Shown here piece after piece: positions 1 to 15,728 of a stretch of DNA of 64,000 nt. This DNA comes from Trichaptum fuscoviolaceum (Eukaryota; Basidiomycota; Agaricomycetes; Hymenochaetales; Trichaptaceae): assembly GCA_910574455.1 (NCBI GenBank), contig CAJSYZ010000001.1:3393424-3457423 (forward strand), given 5' to 3'. The notes under the pieces were generated by a model, which worked only from the letters and a program-made list of their open reading frames with translations, ran no database searches and was not told the DNA's origin. Numbering within the stretch: position 1 is the first letter of the stretch; the number at the start of each line of letters is the position of its first letter. The translations under genes and the position numbers were made by a program.

Positions 1-2309
1 TGTTTCTACTTTACAATGTGCTCATTTATTGTCGACCGACAGATGTTCCTCTACCTTCTGAGAATCGCATGTCTATTGGCTCATTAGCCGGGATACCGAA
101 TGGTGCACCAGCTGGAGCAGGAAACAAATCGAATACTTGGGCTGGGGCGAACTGGACAGGAATGGCTAACGCCAATACCAGCGCCGCTTTAGGAAAACCT
201 GCACCAGGGCGAGATCCAAAAAGCAGAGCGAAAAGCAGAGAGTACTTGAAGCAGTATGTCGTGGACTATTTCAAATCATGGTGATAATGCTCATACAGCC
301 TGTCAACTTTTCAGATGTTTGCAAGAAATCTCTTATTTAACGTCACCGCAAGCAATGAATCCTTTACCCAATCGCTCGCTTCTCACGCAACCAGCTTTAC
401 CGTTGACAATTCCCAACGTTCCTCCTTTGGACCAGATGGCTTTTATTGGTCGACCGCGAAAGGTCGTACCAGAAGTGGGGAAGGATAACTACCCTTTAAA
501 TGGCATGTCGTTGATGAGTGGACCCATGACTGCTCCGGCCGGTACTGGACCTCAAGGTCCTTTATTGGACAGGGAAAACAGAATGAACACCGGGTCAAGT
601 GTCCAGTTACACCCTTCTAACTCGCAGCAATCTCAACAGCACCAGGGAGGTCCATCTGGTGGTATATTCCAGTTACAACAACAGCAACAGCAGCAGCAGC
701 TTTCTCAGCAATCACTCATGAACCAAGGGCAACCTTTACAACTGCAGACTCAACAGCTCAGTAAAGAAGGGCAGGACAGGCCAGAAGGCTCAGAACCACA
801 ACAGCTCACTGCCATTTTCCGACCAGATAGTGATTTTAGAGAACGCCTTGAACGTGCGCGCTCGGAAAAGTCTGGTCACCAACAACAGATTCCTCTGGGA
901 GTATCGGCATGGGATGCCAGCGCGAAGGAGGACGATGAAGACGGAAAGGAAGAGGAGCCGGAGATTGACGATGATGACGCTACTTCTACAAACAGCGAAG
1001 ACGATGGAAAGATTTGGCGTGCTCGTCGGACATTGCGAAAGTCAGTTCTGTATCCTCGCGTGCAAGTCTCTTGAAGGCTAATGATCGGCACAATTATGCG
1101 TTTTGATGGTTTATTTAGTCATCTTGATGCTGTAAGAGCCCTTGCTTTCCATCCAACGGAAATGTGCCTTGCTACAGGTGGAGATGACTGCACAGTTAAG
1201 ATATGGCGCATGGATATGGTCGGGCTGGCGTCTCCTGCGTTCGTTATTTCCAATAACCATACTTTATTTCATGATCCTTATATGTTTATACGGCAGAGTC
1301 CGAACAGCGACCGATATTGAACCTCAACTAACACTTCGGGGACACACTGGATCAGTCACAAGCCTTGTGCACTCTCCAGGAAAGCGCGTCTTGTATTCTG
1401 CCTCTCTGGACTCCTCCATCCGCGTGTGGTCCCTGCCTCCCGCGTCGCATACGACGTACGCACCGTACGACAGTTCACGTGTTCGCGGTGACCTCGTCGG
1501 TCACACTGATGCAGTTTGGGGGTTAGCCCTCATCCGTGACGAGACTCTGCTAATCAGCTGTGGTGCAGAGGGCGCCGTGAAGGTTTGGGATGTTAGTGCG
1601 ACGTCTGGATTAGGTCCTTTGAAGTTGACCTGGGGCTATAACGGGCTGGACAGCGAGGAGGGCGAAGCTACCGACGAAGAGCAGGCGGAGAAACCTGGCG
1701 CTACCTCTCTTGAGGCGATTAAGTCGGACCTCAGGCAGGTGGCTGTCGCGTATACGAATGCCGTGATAAAGATATTCGATATCGACACGGGTAAGCAATT
1801 AATTCGTTTGCAGCCGGAAGCCAGTTCAGGTATGCCCTTCTCATTTTGACGATGACAATGAGCAGTTTCTAACCTAATGTCCGTCAGATGGCGTGTCATT
1901 GCAAGTGAATAGTATTGCATCACATCCGACAATGCCAATTCTTGTTACCGGACACGAGGATAAACACATAAGAATTTGGGACATCTCAACTGGTACGTAT
2001 TCTACTTGATTGGTTTCAATTCGACATCTAATGTTTGTACCAGGCCAATGTACCCACTCGATGGTGACGCATCTGGACTCTGTCACATCATTGTCAATAG
2101 ATGCCGCTGGCTTCTCACTTGTCTCCGGTAGTCATGATTGCTCGGTGCGCTTCTGGGACCTGCTCGGCTCTCGCTCGTGTATCCAAGAGATCAGTAGTCA
2201 CCGCGAAAAGGCCCACGAGGGTGTCTTAGCAGTAGAATTCCATCCGTCTGTACCTGTCATGGCCAGTGCAGGTGCAGATGGCGTGGTCAAGTTATACGCA
2301 TCATCGTAG
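1..2309 (+). CDS. Striatin-family WD40 protein (5' end outside window)
   Basis: Striatins are scaffold subunits of the STRIPAK phosphatase-kinase complex, which controls hyphal fusion, septation and sexual development in fungi. The reading frame enters from the left edge. An early intron (donor near 250, acceptor near 315) joins SREYLKQ to CLQEISYLTSPQ, a conserved striatin segment following the coiled-coil part that is missing here. A low-complexity linker with eight glutamines (676-699) and an acidic stretch follow. The C-terminal half is a WD40 propeller with repeats such as HLDAVRALAFHP, GHTGSVTSLVHS, GHTDAVWGLAL and HEGVLAVEFHP, most ending in KIW, RVW or KVW. Further introns lie near 1038-1075, 1245-1307, 1830-1890 and 1990-2043. 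The stop is TAG at 2307-2309. The N-terminal caveolin-binding and coiled-coil region cannot be seen. Family identity is firm; exact exon edges are inferred. Confidence 0.88.
676..699 (+). repeat. CAA/CAG tract coding eight glutamines
   Basis: A pure glutamine run of mixed CAA and CAG codons inside the linker of the striatin gene. Such runs are length-variable in many fungi; here the mixed codons would limit slippage. Confidence 0.9.
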
Positions 2310-2823
2310 TCCGTGTTGGAGTAAATATGTCCATCTCTTTTTACCTGTGTCATGACTTTATTTATTACAACAATTTCATTGTCCTCATTATTCCTTTATT
2401 TCTCATGTCCTAAAGATTGCCTCCTTTATCTTTTCCCTAGTATTCTGTCTTAGCACTAATTGCCTGGAAACAGTCTTCGTAGTGACTTGCGCTGTGGGAT
2501 ATTCGATGCTCTCGTATACGTTTTAATCCGTCGCAATGTATATATAGATATACCTTCTTCGCGTGCACATGGGTTAATTATGCTTTGAAAAGGCCCATAG
2601 GACTTATGATCAGTTTATACTTTGGATTGGCAGGTTATGAAAAACGGCGCCGTAGTACAGGTACATACTATGCTATGGATACAGATGATAACATTTCAGA
2701 TGGATACAAAAGCCTAAAAATACAGCATTAATTGGTATTGTTCGGAGCAAAGCTTGCTAATCTTTATGATTTGCGTTTATATTTCTTGACAAAATGTTAG
2801 AATTCATCAAACGGGGAAAGTGA
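2310..2823. other. Intergenic, convergent gene ends
   Basis: Separates the 3' ends of the striatin gene (plus) and the phosphodiesterase gene (minus). It is AT-rich, with short TATATA stretches near 2520-2555. It presumably holds both 3' UTRs. No coding frame or RNA gene is recognisable. Confidence 0.6.
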
Positions 2824-4129
2824 TTATGGCACACCTATTCGAGTTCCCTGTTCGGCAGCAAGAACTGTCGCTCCCAAACCCTTCCGTTCCATAAGCCGGC
2901 TAACTTGCTCAGTGATTACCTTGTGCATAGGACGATCGTACTTGGATTCCATGTCCTCTTTGCAGTGGATGACGTATACATTGAGACCTGAAAGCACACC
3001 ACGCAAGTCGAGAGAAGCAGGTTTTACGAGCCGTTGCTTCTTCCGAATCGGCGATGATGAGACCTCAGAGGCAGAGGCAGTCTTCCGAGCTCGAGAAGCT
3101 TTGCATAAAGCAACCTCTATCGCGAAGTTCGTTAACTCTTGGACAAGGTGTTCGGGAGATAGATGCCCATACAGCATGTCGTCACTTCTCTCCGAGGGCC
3201 AGGAGCATTCGATAAAGATAGTGTTAAGAGAGTCGGGAAATTTGGGTGCCGCGACATGCCAGATGAGATGTGTCTGCGGGTTTGTCGCCAAGGAATCTGG
3301 CTCAACATCTCCGAAGAACAAGAATTCCTTCTTGTTAACGTCATGGCGTATGAAGAACGCGGTAGACTGGTATGGGATTGGATTGCTTCCGTGACTTATC
3401 GACATCATCCGGGCGGAGATATTGTCATGAATACGTGTGTATCCGCATTCTGGATCCAATCTGTTGCAAGCCCATTGAAGTAACTGTTGACTCTGGCGAC
3501 ACTGAGAACTCACGGATTAAAGAAATACATATGATCAGAGTCCTTTTCATTCCAAGAGGCTAGATTGGGCCATATACGACTGGGTCTGAAGATGGTTTCA
3601 AGATCCTCCAGGCATTGGCGGGACCCTCGTATGCTCTTTCGCGGTCCACCGACACCGCCAGCAAGCAGAACGAGCCCCATAACATGATCCAAGTGCGCAT
3701 GTGTGATAAGAAATGTTCTGTAATAAAATGAACATCCATACTATAAGCATTACAATGCAAGAAGCCGCTCACCTGACATAAGAATATATACGAGCAGCAT
3801 TCAGACGGTCGTCCGAGTCAATGTTTGTATTGCCGGAAGGCACGAATAGATCTGGCTTGTGCTCCAGTATATGCTTCAAAGCACCGAAGCCACTGCCTGC
3901 GAGTATAACAAGTCGGAAACATGCAAGTTGCTTAATGATAAGTGAACGAACCCGCTTCTAAGCCAATGATGCCGTCTTTCCATGGAGAGTCATGCGCCTT
4001 GAGCAGGTATCTATATTGCTTCAGTGACTTTGCAGCAAATTAATTCACAGCAAAGGATGACCTACCCGGAAATATTGACCTCGCTGGGACCGCCTCCAGA
4101 TCCAACGATAACAAGATCGAAGCTGGGCA
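2824..4129 (-). CDS. PDE1: Low-affinity cAMP phosphodiesterase, class II (PDE1)
   Basis: Hydrolyses cyclic AMP to 5'-AMP and so damps PKA signalling. The start at 4129 gives MPSFDLVIVGSGGGPSEVN, the usual glycine-rich opening of fungal class-II phosphodiesterases. The metal-binding signature THAHLDH lies at about 3685-3705, followed by MGLVLLAGG; this is the metallo-beta-lactamase-fold motif that defines the class. The last exon (2824-3513) carries FFIRHDVNKKEFLFFGD with its conserved Asp, then IFIECSW and YGHLSPEHLVQEL, typical of PDE1. Introns separate exons near 4073-4025, 3965-3900, 3772-3718 and 3530-3513. Length fits the family. An insertion rich in K, S and R (around 3000-3110) separates the last two motifs. 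It faces away from the Ede1-like gene upstream. Confidence 0.9.
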
Positions 4130-4806
4130 TCAGTCACCCTGCGGAACGGAAGTGAGTAGGTATGGCACGGGTGAAACTATGAGACCAGCAGCCCCTCCGT
4201 CCACGGTCCTTTTAGCTCGTTCTCGACGACACCCGCTACCACAAGCCAATTGTTTTGACTCAGGGCAGCGCTCCGATTAACAGATGCACAGCCTGCGAGA
4301 TGCCTTTCGTATGCACACCAGGCAACCAACACAGGTGTCGAAGGGCGCCAACAGTGTCATTGCAGTGAACCGTGAGGACATCATTTATTGCTTTCGTTCA
4401 CTCTTCAGAACTTCAGCGCTGGCCTCAAACAATCTGTTTGCGGCATACAGCTATGACACAGTGCTTAAAAGAGTGCGAAGAGGCTAGAGCAAGAACGTGT
4501 TTTTTATTGGAAATTCATAGATAGAAAACAAGAATCCTCGAGGTATCATTGTACTTTGGCCATTGTGGTGACCACAAAGCTCATTGTACCAACAGCCCAT
4601 TAGTAGCCACCATCCGAGTCCGTTGTATTAGATCGCGCATGAAGGTATGAAAGAGTGAGATGCGAAGAAAAAGGAAGGAGCGTGCTACTTTGGAATAAGA
4701 GTATTGTAAGGAGAGGGACTATTCTCGAAATACAAAGCGGGAGAACTTCGATAAGACATTAAACAACATTAAGAAGGCATGCGAAGCAAGGCCTTGCTCG
4801 GCATGC
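4130..4806. other. Intergenic between PDE1 and the Ede1-like gene
   Basis: Contains the PDE1 promoter side and the 3' UTR of the next minus-strand gene. A 67-codon open frame at 4284-4487 has no recognisable feature and was not accepted as a gene. Nothing else is seen. Confidence 0.55.
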
Positions 4807-7800
4807 TTATGCAGCACCGAGCAGGCTATTTAGAGCGCGTTGTACATCGTATCCGTACTTCTCAAGGGCATCTATCGCCTGTGTTCGGCTGAACCCCATT
4901 GAGCATAATTGCTTGACTGGTTCCACGTCATCCTCTACTGACGGCGTTGTTGCACCAGTAGGTTCTTGCACCGGCGATAAGAACTGAGGTGGGGGCATAG
5001 GAGGCGGCTCGTGTTTTGATTTCTTCTTGTCTTTTCTACCAAAGGGTAACCGGATCTGCTTGAATCATCGAGTCAGACACCCCTCATAAATGATTATGTA
5101 TATTGTTATACGTACACTTAGCTTGGAATGACGCTGAGGCGGAGGCTTCACAGAAGGGCCTCCTTCATTCGAGGATCCGGTGGAAACCCTCGGTTTTGGA
5201 GAGCTTACTCGAGGAGGAGGGGATGTTGATCTCATTGACCTGACGGTCGACGGCGAAGCAGGTGTCGTTGTTGGTGCTGTCGGTGAACCTGGAGGGGACT
5301 GAACCGGGAATGGCGCTGAATTAGGGAAAGGTGGCTTTTCTCCTGCCGTCTGGCCATTCGACGGAGCAGTCGGAAGACTTCCAGCTTCACCGAACGACAA
5401 GCTCTTGCCCCCGAAGGCCTCTTCAAAGGATATTCCATGATCACCCCCTGAAGGTGCAACTGACAATCGCGACGAGACTGATCCAAATGCATCTTCAAAG
5501 GACAAGGGTTTGTTGCTCGCAGGCTGCGGGGTTGTACCGTTTTGAACTGGGCTTAAAGAGAAAGCTTGAGTAAAATCTGGTGCTACCTTTGGAGTTTCGG
5601 TCGATCCATTCGCAATGGGTTGAGTTGCCGTGTTAACGGGGAACGTCGCGGCTGGTTCAGCAGCTTTGGCAGCCATGAAATCGAAATCATCGTCGAACGC
5701 TGAGTCCAGTTTGAATTGGGGGGCAGTGCTTGATGCGGGTGTCGACATCTTGCCCAAAGCCTCATCGAAAGCGCTCAAACCCGCAGCTGGAGTCGGGGCT
5801 GGAGTTACGAAAAATAAGTGTTGATGATAAAAATAAGTAATAACAGCACTGACCAGCAGGTAAGTCGAAAGGTGCCGCCGTCTCTGGGACAGCTCCGTTG
5901 GTTGAAGGCTGGACCGCAGCTTCAGACGGAATGAAGGCTGAGAAGAAGTCCGTACTCGGGGGCAATCCGGTTACGGCCGGCTCTGATCCAATTTTTGGTG
6001 ACTTCTCGCCCAGTCCAAAAGCATCATCAAAAGCGTCAGAAGGAGCAGTTGCTGTCCCATTGGAGGCCAGATCAGGTTTCGGCTTTTCTTCCTCCTTTCC
6101 GGCGCTAAAACTCGAGAGTCTAGCATTGGCGTCATGGAACACGCTCTCGTCATCACTTTCACTGTCAGACTCGTCATGCTCTTTCTCAACCAGCTTCGAG
6201 TCCAAGTCCGTATGCTCGTTAAGACCAGGGAAGCCTCCAGGAATTGCAGCCCCGATAGGCGGGAATTGGTTATCGAAGCTTGCAGCCTCGGGTTTCTTAC
6301 CTTCCGCGACCTCAGACTTTGTTTCTGCAGATAGGAGTGGGTTTGATGTTGGTAATGCGAAGGGCTCCTCAATAGGTCCAGGTTCAGACTGAGCGAGGAG
6401 AACCTCTCCTTTCTCTACCGTAGTCGCGGCAGACGTTACGCTACCATGTTTGTCCTCTGCATCATCAAGACCGAATGGATCATCGTCTTCAGGTGTAGTC
6501 GGCGCTGCAGTAGAAGGTCCGTTCGTAGACGTTGAAACCTTGGCAACATGCATGAACGGCGATGCAGCTCGAGGGACCTCCGCTTGAGTTCCCACCGCTG
6601 TTGCGCCAGCAGTGTGCATGAACGGTGAGGCCGAGCGAGCAACATCTGTCTCTGGATGTTCCACGGCGTCTGGATTATTCACGGTACCACTAGGAGAGGT
6701 AGCAGGAACAATTCCAGTCTGAGGCGTAGGCGCTGAGAAGATGTCAATATTGGGCGCTGAAAAGGGGGAAGCAGGGCGAGATCCAGTGGACAGAGCAAGT
6801 CTTTCAAAGGGATTATTGCTCTTCCCTCCCGGTGACGAGAGCGAAGACGGAGTCGTTATGCCTGGACTGGCAGGAAGTGGCTGAGCTGCAGCAAAGGCAG
6901 GTGTATCGACTCTTCCAGGAAGTACTGATGACAATGAGGTCGGCGAGGCGGCTCCATTCGTCGAGAGTGCAGGAGGCTCCTTCGCCAGTTCCTCCTCAGC
7001 TGCCTCCCTTTCCTTTGCCGCTTCTTCCGCTTCGCGCTGAGCGTCCTCTAGTTCTTTCAGGGCTTTGGCCCGTTCAGCCTCTCTCGTAACGAGCTGCTTC
7101 TTTGCAATCGCCAGTAATCCCTTCTGGTGTTTCGTCTCTTTTTTCGCCTTCTCGGTAGCAGCTTTCGCTTGTTGAATTTCATCTCCTGCCTCTTTCATTT
7201 TCCTCTGCAGTTCTCTGACGTCTTCTTTATCTCTCATAATACTGCCCTCAACCTCGGCTTTCTCAACCCTGATACCGCTAAGATCGCTTTCGGCGTGAAT
7301 GAGCTCCTCCCTTGCCTTTTGCATTTCTGCAGTTTGCTTAGCATATCTTTCCCGGAGGGCATCCAAGAGACGAGTCTCTGTCTCAAAAGCAGCCTTCGCC
7401 GATGACAGCTGCGTCTGAAGGGCTGAAAGTTGACTTGCTTGAGCTGCAAGGGTCTGTTCCATATTCTGACGTTCTGCCTTCGTATGGTCAAGGGATTTGT
7501 TGGTTGAGTTCAATTGATTCTGGAGATTGCCAATCTCAACAGAGTTGTCGGGAACTGCGGCTGCAGCGGAGTCCTCTTCATCGCTGAAAAGGTCACGTTG
7601 GGCTACAAAGTTATTGATATGGGAAAGCGATACTGACGATTTGTGACAATAGTTACTTACCCGACGAAGCAAATGCTGAAGCGCCAAACGGATCTGCAGC
7701 TGGTGCCGAAGGCGGCGATCTCGCACTGAAGGCACCTGTGTTTTGTTGCGGAATAAACCCAGTACCTTGGTGTTGCACGACAGGTGTCGACTGATTGGCA

Positions 7801-9394
7801 GGCTGGGAAGCAAACTGAGGTATAGTATGCTGAGGCGCTGTGGCGGAAGCTGGAGGAGAATCATCCCAAAGCAAGTCTCTAATTGGTTCCGGTACAGGAG
7901 CCGGTGCGGACGATGCAGGAGGTGCAAACGCAGATGCACCCTGTAAGGTTGCGCGCATGGAAGGCGGTACTAAACTCGGAGGAAGAGATGCAGGAATTTC
8001 CTTCCCAGCAAGTTTACCTTGAATTAGATGCATTGCGATTGCAAAACCTTCTCGGGTGAGGTGTCCATCATTGTTGAGGTCGGCTAAGTCCCTGTGATAA
8101 TATCAGCAATGAATGATTATCCATCTACCAAATAGTATACTCACCAAACTTGCGCAAGCACATCGCCAGATAGTTTTGACTGCAGCATGAAAGGCACGGC
8201 AACTTCGCCCTCAATGAATCCTCTTTTCGGGATGTCGAGGGTGTCAAAGAACTTATCGAATCGAGCCTTTTCTTCTTGTGTCACATCCCAAGGTACTTGT
8301 GCTGGGCTTGCATTGTTGCCAAATGCGGATGCACCGAGAGCAGCAAGAGGGTTTGGTGTGAACTGCGACGGGAAAATAGCACTCTGTCTGTAGTTTTGGC
8401 CCGTCATCTGGGGCTGAAGACTCGGGCGCGAACCTCCCGTATTCTGAGAAGTCAGAGGGGTAGCCGTAATTCCGCTTGCACCACTGATTGAAGATGCGAA
8501 AGAACCTGTAAGCGAGGGACTGAGACTGAGGCTATTCCCTGTGCTGTGGGACACGACACTCGAACGTCCACCACCAGCTTGTTCATATAGACCGGGAGGA
8601 AGGGTGGCTGGTAAACTAGATAACTGGCCGGACATAGAGGCTTGAATGAGGTACATGGCAATCGTGAAGTCGGTTTGGTCAAGCGATCCTCTGTCCTGAG
8701 TATCTGCAAGTGTCCTAATACAACGTCAATTGAAGTGGAAATATCACGCCCAGCCAGGATACATACCATATCTGTGACAGCTTTTCGAATGGCAGCTTCG
8801 ATTTGATGAAGACGTCCCTAGCCTTATCACCTGCATGAAGTTAGCAACTGATAATAGGCACTTCTCATTCTTTGCATACCACTCAGAAGGCCATTAACAG
8901 GTCCGCACTTCAGAAATAAACGGAGAAACTTGGACTTGTCCTCGGCTGTGAGGGGCGGATGCAATGACCCTCTTGGTGGTGGAGACTGAGGGGGCGGGCT
9001 TGACGGTAAAGAAGAAGAATTCGGGGTAGGTGCAGATATACCATCAATCTGAGCCAGAGGTCCGGCTGAAGACGAAGCAGAATCAGAACTGTACCGTGCT
9101 TCTTGCAATTCGAAACTCACGTCTGTTAACCAACGACTCCGTAACTGCCTCGCCTTTCTGCGCATGGCCAATGAGGCGTAGTGCAATAGCGACACCCTTC
9201 CTGGTCAAAAACCCGTTGTTTTCCTTGTCTGCGATGGACCATATTTCTCCCAAGACTGCCGGTGGTAGCTTGGACCCAGCGAAGACCTTAACAGCGACAT
9301 CACCAGTGATAATACCAAGCTCCCGTGGGTCAGCCGAGATAAAGACCTGGTTGACGAGCCCAAGCTCTGCCGTCGTCGGATTGAAGGTGGACAT
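4807..9394 (-). CDS. EDE1: Ede1/Eps15-like EH-domain endocytic scaffold
   Basis: An early-arriving scaffold of clathrin-mediated endocytosis that binds NPF-containing adaptors and ubiquitinated cargo. The start at 9394 ([18 protein letters not shown]) begins the first EH domain, with [19 protein letters not shown] as its EF-hand-like core. A second EH domain is encoded around 8940-8690, and a third around 8270-8000 with [21 protein letters not shown] long heptad-rich coiled coil of E, K, A and Q spans roughly 7600-6960. It is followed by a Ser/Pro/Ala-rich disordered region with many DPF/NPF-like and FDDAFG motifs. The C-terminus (4998-4807) is a UBA domain containing [19 protein letters not shown]. 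Domain order EH-EH-EH, coiled coil, UBA is exactly that of yeast Ede1. Introns lie near 5057-5117, 5800-5850, 7610-7660, 8095-8143, 8715-8765 and 8832-8880. The promoter region is shared with the divergent E2 gene. Confidence 0.93.
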
Positions 9395-9666
9395 TATAGT
9401 TGGTTGTTCGCCGTCGCAAACAGCGAGCAGCTGTCTGGGTCTTCGAGTCCGAAAGATTACGCAGTTCCCATGATGAGTGCTTGCCGGACACCATGAGCCT
9501 GCCCTGAGTACTAAACCGGCCCTGAACTCCACGTGAGCCATCAAACACGAACCATCGTGTGGTCACGGTCACGCCTCTTTTCCTCCAGCCATCTATAAGT
9601 TGGTCGCCTCTCGTTCTCTGTCTTTCTCCACCACCACATCGCAATCTTCTATTCCGATAACATAAA
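9395..9666. promoter_or_regulatory. Shared divergent promoter region (Ede1-like / E2)
   Basis: Only 272 bp separate the start codons of two head-to-head genes, so both core promoters must lie here. It contains pyrimidine-rich tracts near 9615-9635 just before the plus-strand ATG. No specific factor site could be assigned. Confidence 0.5.
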
Positions 9667-10600
9667 ATGGAACAGCTTACGAGCTCCCTTGCGCCTCCAC
9701 GCAACTCTCCCAAAATGGCTTCATCAGTAAACTCCGGTGAAGGAGCAGTCAGCGTAACGAAACGGTCAGTCCTCAATCGCTGAGCGCCAACTTCATAGCT
9801 AATTCTTCGTTGACCAAGACTTGGAAATGAATTAATGACTCTCATGGTTCGTACTTTCGTTTCGGAGGTATCGCGGATGCTAAATGGCTTGTTTCTAGAT
9901 GTCTTCTTCTCCTGGTATTGTATGTGATAAGTGGCCTGAGGTTTTTGGATAGAACTAACGATCCTTTGGTAGTCTGCGTTCCCTAAATCAGACGCAAATC
10001 TTTTCGAATGGGTCGGTACAATCGAAGGAGCATCTGGCACGGTGAGTAAACATCGCGTCGACGCGTCGACTCTACCTTCTCCATCACGTGCTGGACTCAC
10101 TGTGTTCAGGTCTACGCAGGGCTAACATTCAAAATCGCTATCACCTTTCCCCCCAACTATCCTTATGTTGCCCCATCGTTACGCTTTGAGACGCCTTGCT
10201 ATCACCCGAATGTAGATTTGAATGGAAACATCTGTCTAGATATTCTTCAGGTAAGTTCTCCGTCGACTTCTTCAATATTCTTAGCTGACATTTCATATTC
10301 AATAGGACAAGTGGTCAGCTGTATACAGTGTACACACTATTCTTCTCTCTCTCCAATCTCTGCTTGGAGGTACAAAAATAATGCTCTGCACGCGTGTTCT
10401 GAAACTGATAGCTAGATTCTAGAACCGAACAATGCTTCACCCTTAAACACAGATGCCGCTAACCTGTGGAGCAACCAGGAAGGTGGGTGTTTCTCTCTTC
10501 ATAGCTTCAGTCACGCGAACCTGACAATTAATATGAATTTTCAGAGTTCAAGGTGCAATTAATGAAACATTATCGTCCTATTACGTCGGAATCACAGTAA
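9667..10600 (+). CDS. Ubiquitin-conjugating enzyme E2, UBE2C/Ubc11 type
   Basis: Carries ubiquitin on its active cysteine and, in this subfamily, delivers it to substrates of the anaphase-promoting complex such as cyclins and securin. After a short variable N-terminus, tiny exons encode LGNELMTLM and MSSSPG. The E2 core follows: FEWVGTIEGASGT, FPPNYPYVAPSLRF and CYHPNVDLNGNICLDIL, where the cysteine of GNICLDIL is catalytic. The next segment, DKWSAVYSVHTILLSLQSLL followed by GEPNNASPLNTDAA, is diagnostic for UBE2C orthologues. The stop is TAA at 10598-10600. There are about six introns of 50-70 nt, with donors near 9763, 9848, 9911, 10040, 10250 and 10330. The small exons explain why no long open frame is visible. 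Confidence 0.9.
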
Positions 10601-10900
10601 TGTTATGTTTAGAGAGTGCTTCTGTACCGCTACTTCATGTATTCTCATCGCTTTGGACATCCATATCCACTTTCCTCAATGCTGCGAGGATAGCTTAGCT
10701 GTATAACACATTCACACTTCTACCTGCACTTCTTTTTATATAGTCTTTTCTTTATTGAATGCGATTATTCTTTTACTCATTGAAATTGTGTGAAATTCTT
10801 GACTTGACTCACATTAGTCAGCGCATCAAAGCCGGAACAACTTGAAGATAGAACTTGGACTTCAAGCTGCTCAACGCTTCGGCTTCTGAGGCATTCTCAT
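10601..10900. other. Intergenic between E2 and Prp16
   Basis: Downstream sequence of the E2 gene followed by the promoter of the Prp16 gene. AT-rich, with no further coding frame. Confidence 0.5.
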
Positions 10901-15342
<4,442 letters not shown>

Positions 15343-15728
15343 CAGCATCATTGTTTTGTGTTCAGCGTTGACGAGTGTTTTGATTTCCATGACGAGGATG
15401 AGTCTTGTAAAGTTACACTACCTGCATTATGTAATCTATAGATTATCATGTAAACTGTTCGCCTGCCAAGCACTTTCTCTCTGCAAACACCTGCGCCTCG
15501 TCGTGCGCGCGATCTTTATTTTCACTTGACTTTGTTCTGCAGTCTGTAGCAAGGACAACACCCAGCATTCCTTGATTTCTTTGTTTCGTGTTGCCGGTAT
15601 CAACAACTCTCAGTGCTGGCTTTACTGGGGAAAGTTCAACCCGGATTCAAGACCGTCCTATCGTCCGTGGCATACACATCCTGCTGCGCAGGCCGACGTA
15701 CAATTCCAGCTGAGCCGATAACGATTTT
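15343..15728. other. Intergenic between Prp16 and the Sel1-repeat gene
   Basis: 3' UTR of Prp16 and promoter of the next gene in tandem. No gene or repeat recognised. Confidence 0.5.

Noticed and set aside
4284..4487. 67-codon open frame between PDE1 and the Ede1-like gene
   Set aside because: No recognisable motif, poor start context and promoter location; compatible with chance.
5762..7939. 725-codon frame as an independent protein
   Set aside because: It is the central exon of the Ede1-like gene read past its splice junctions; its first and last residues are intron or shifted-frame sequence.
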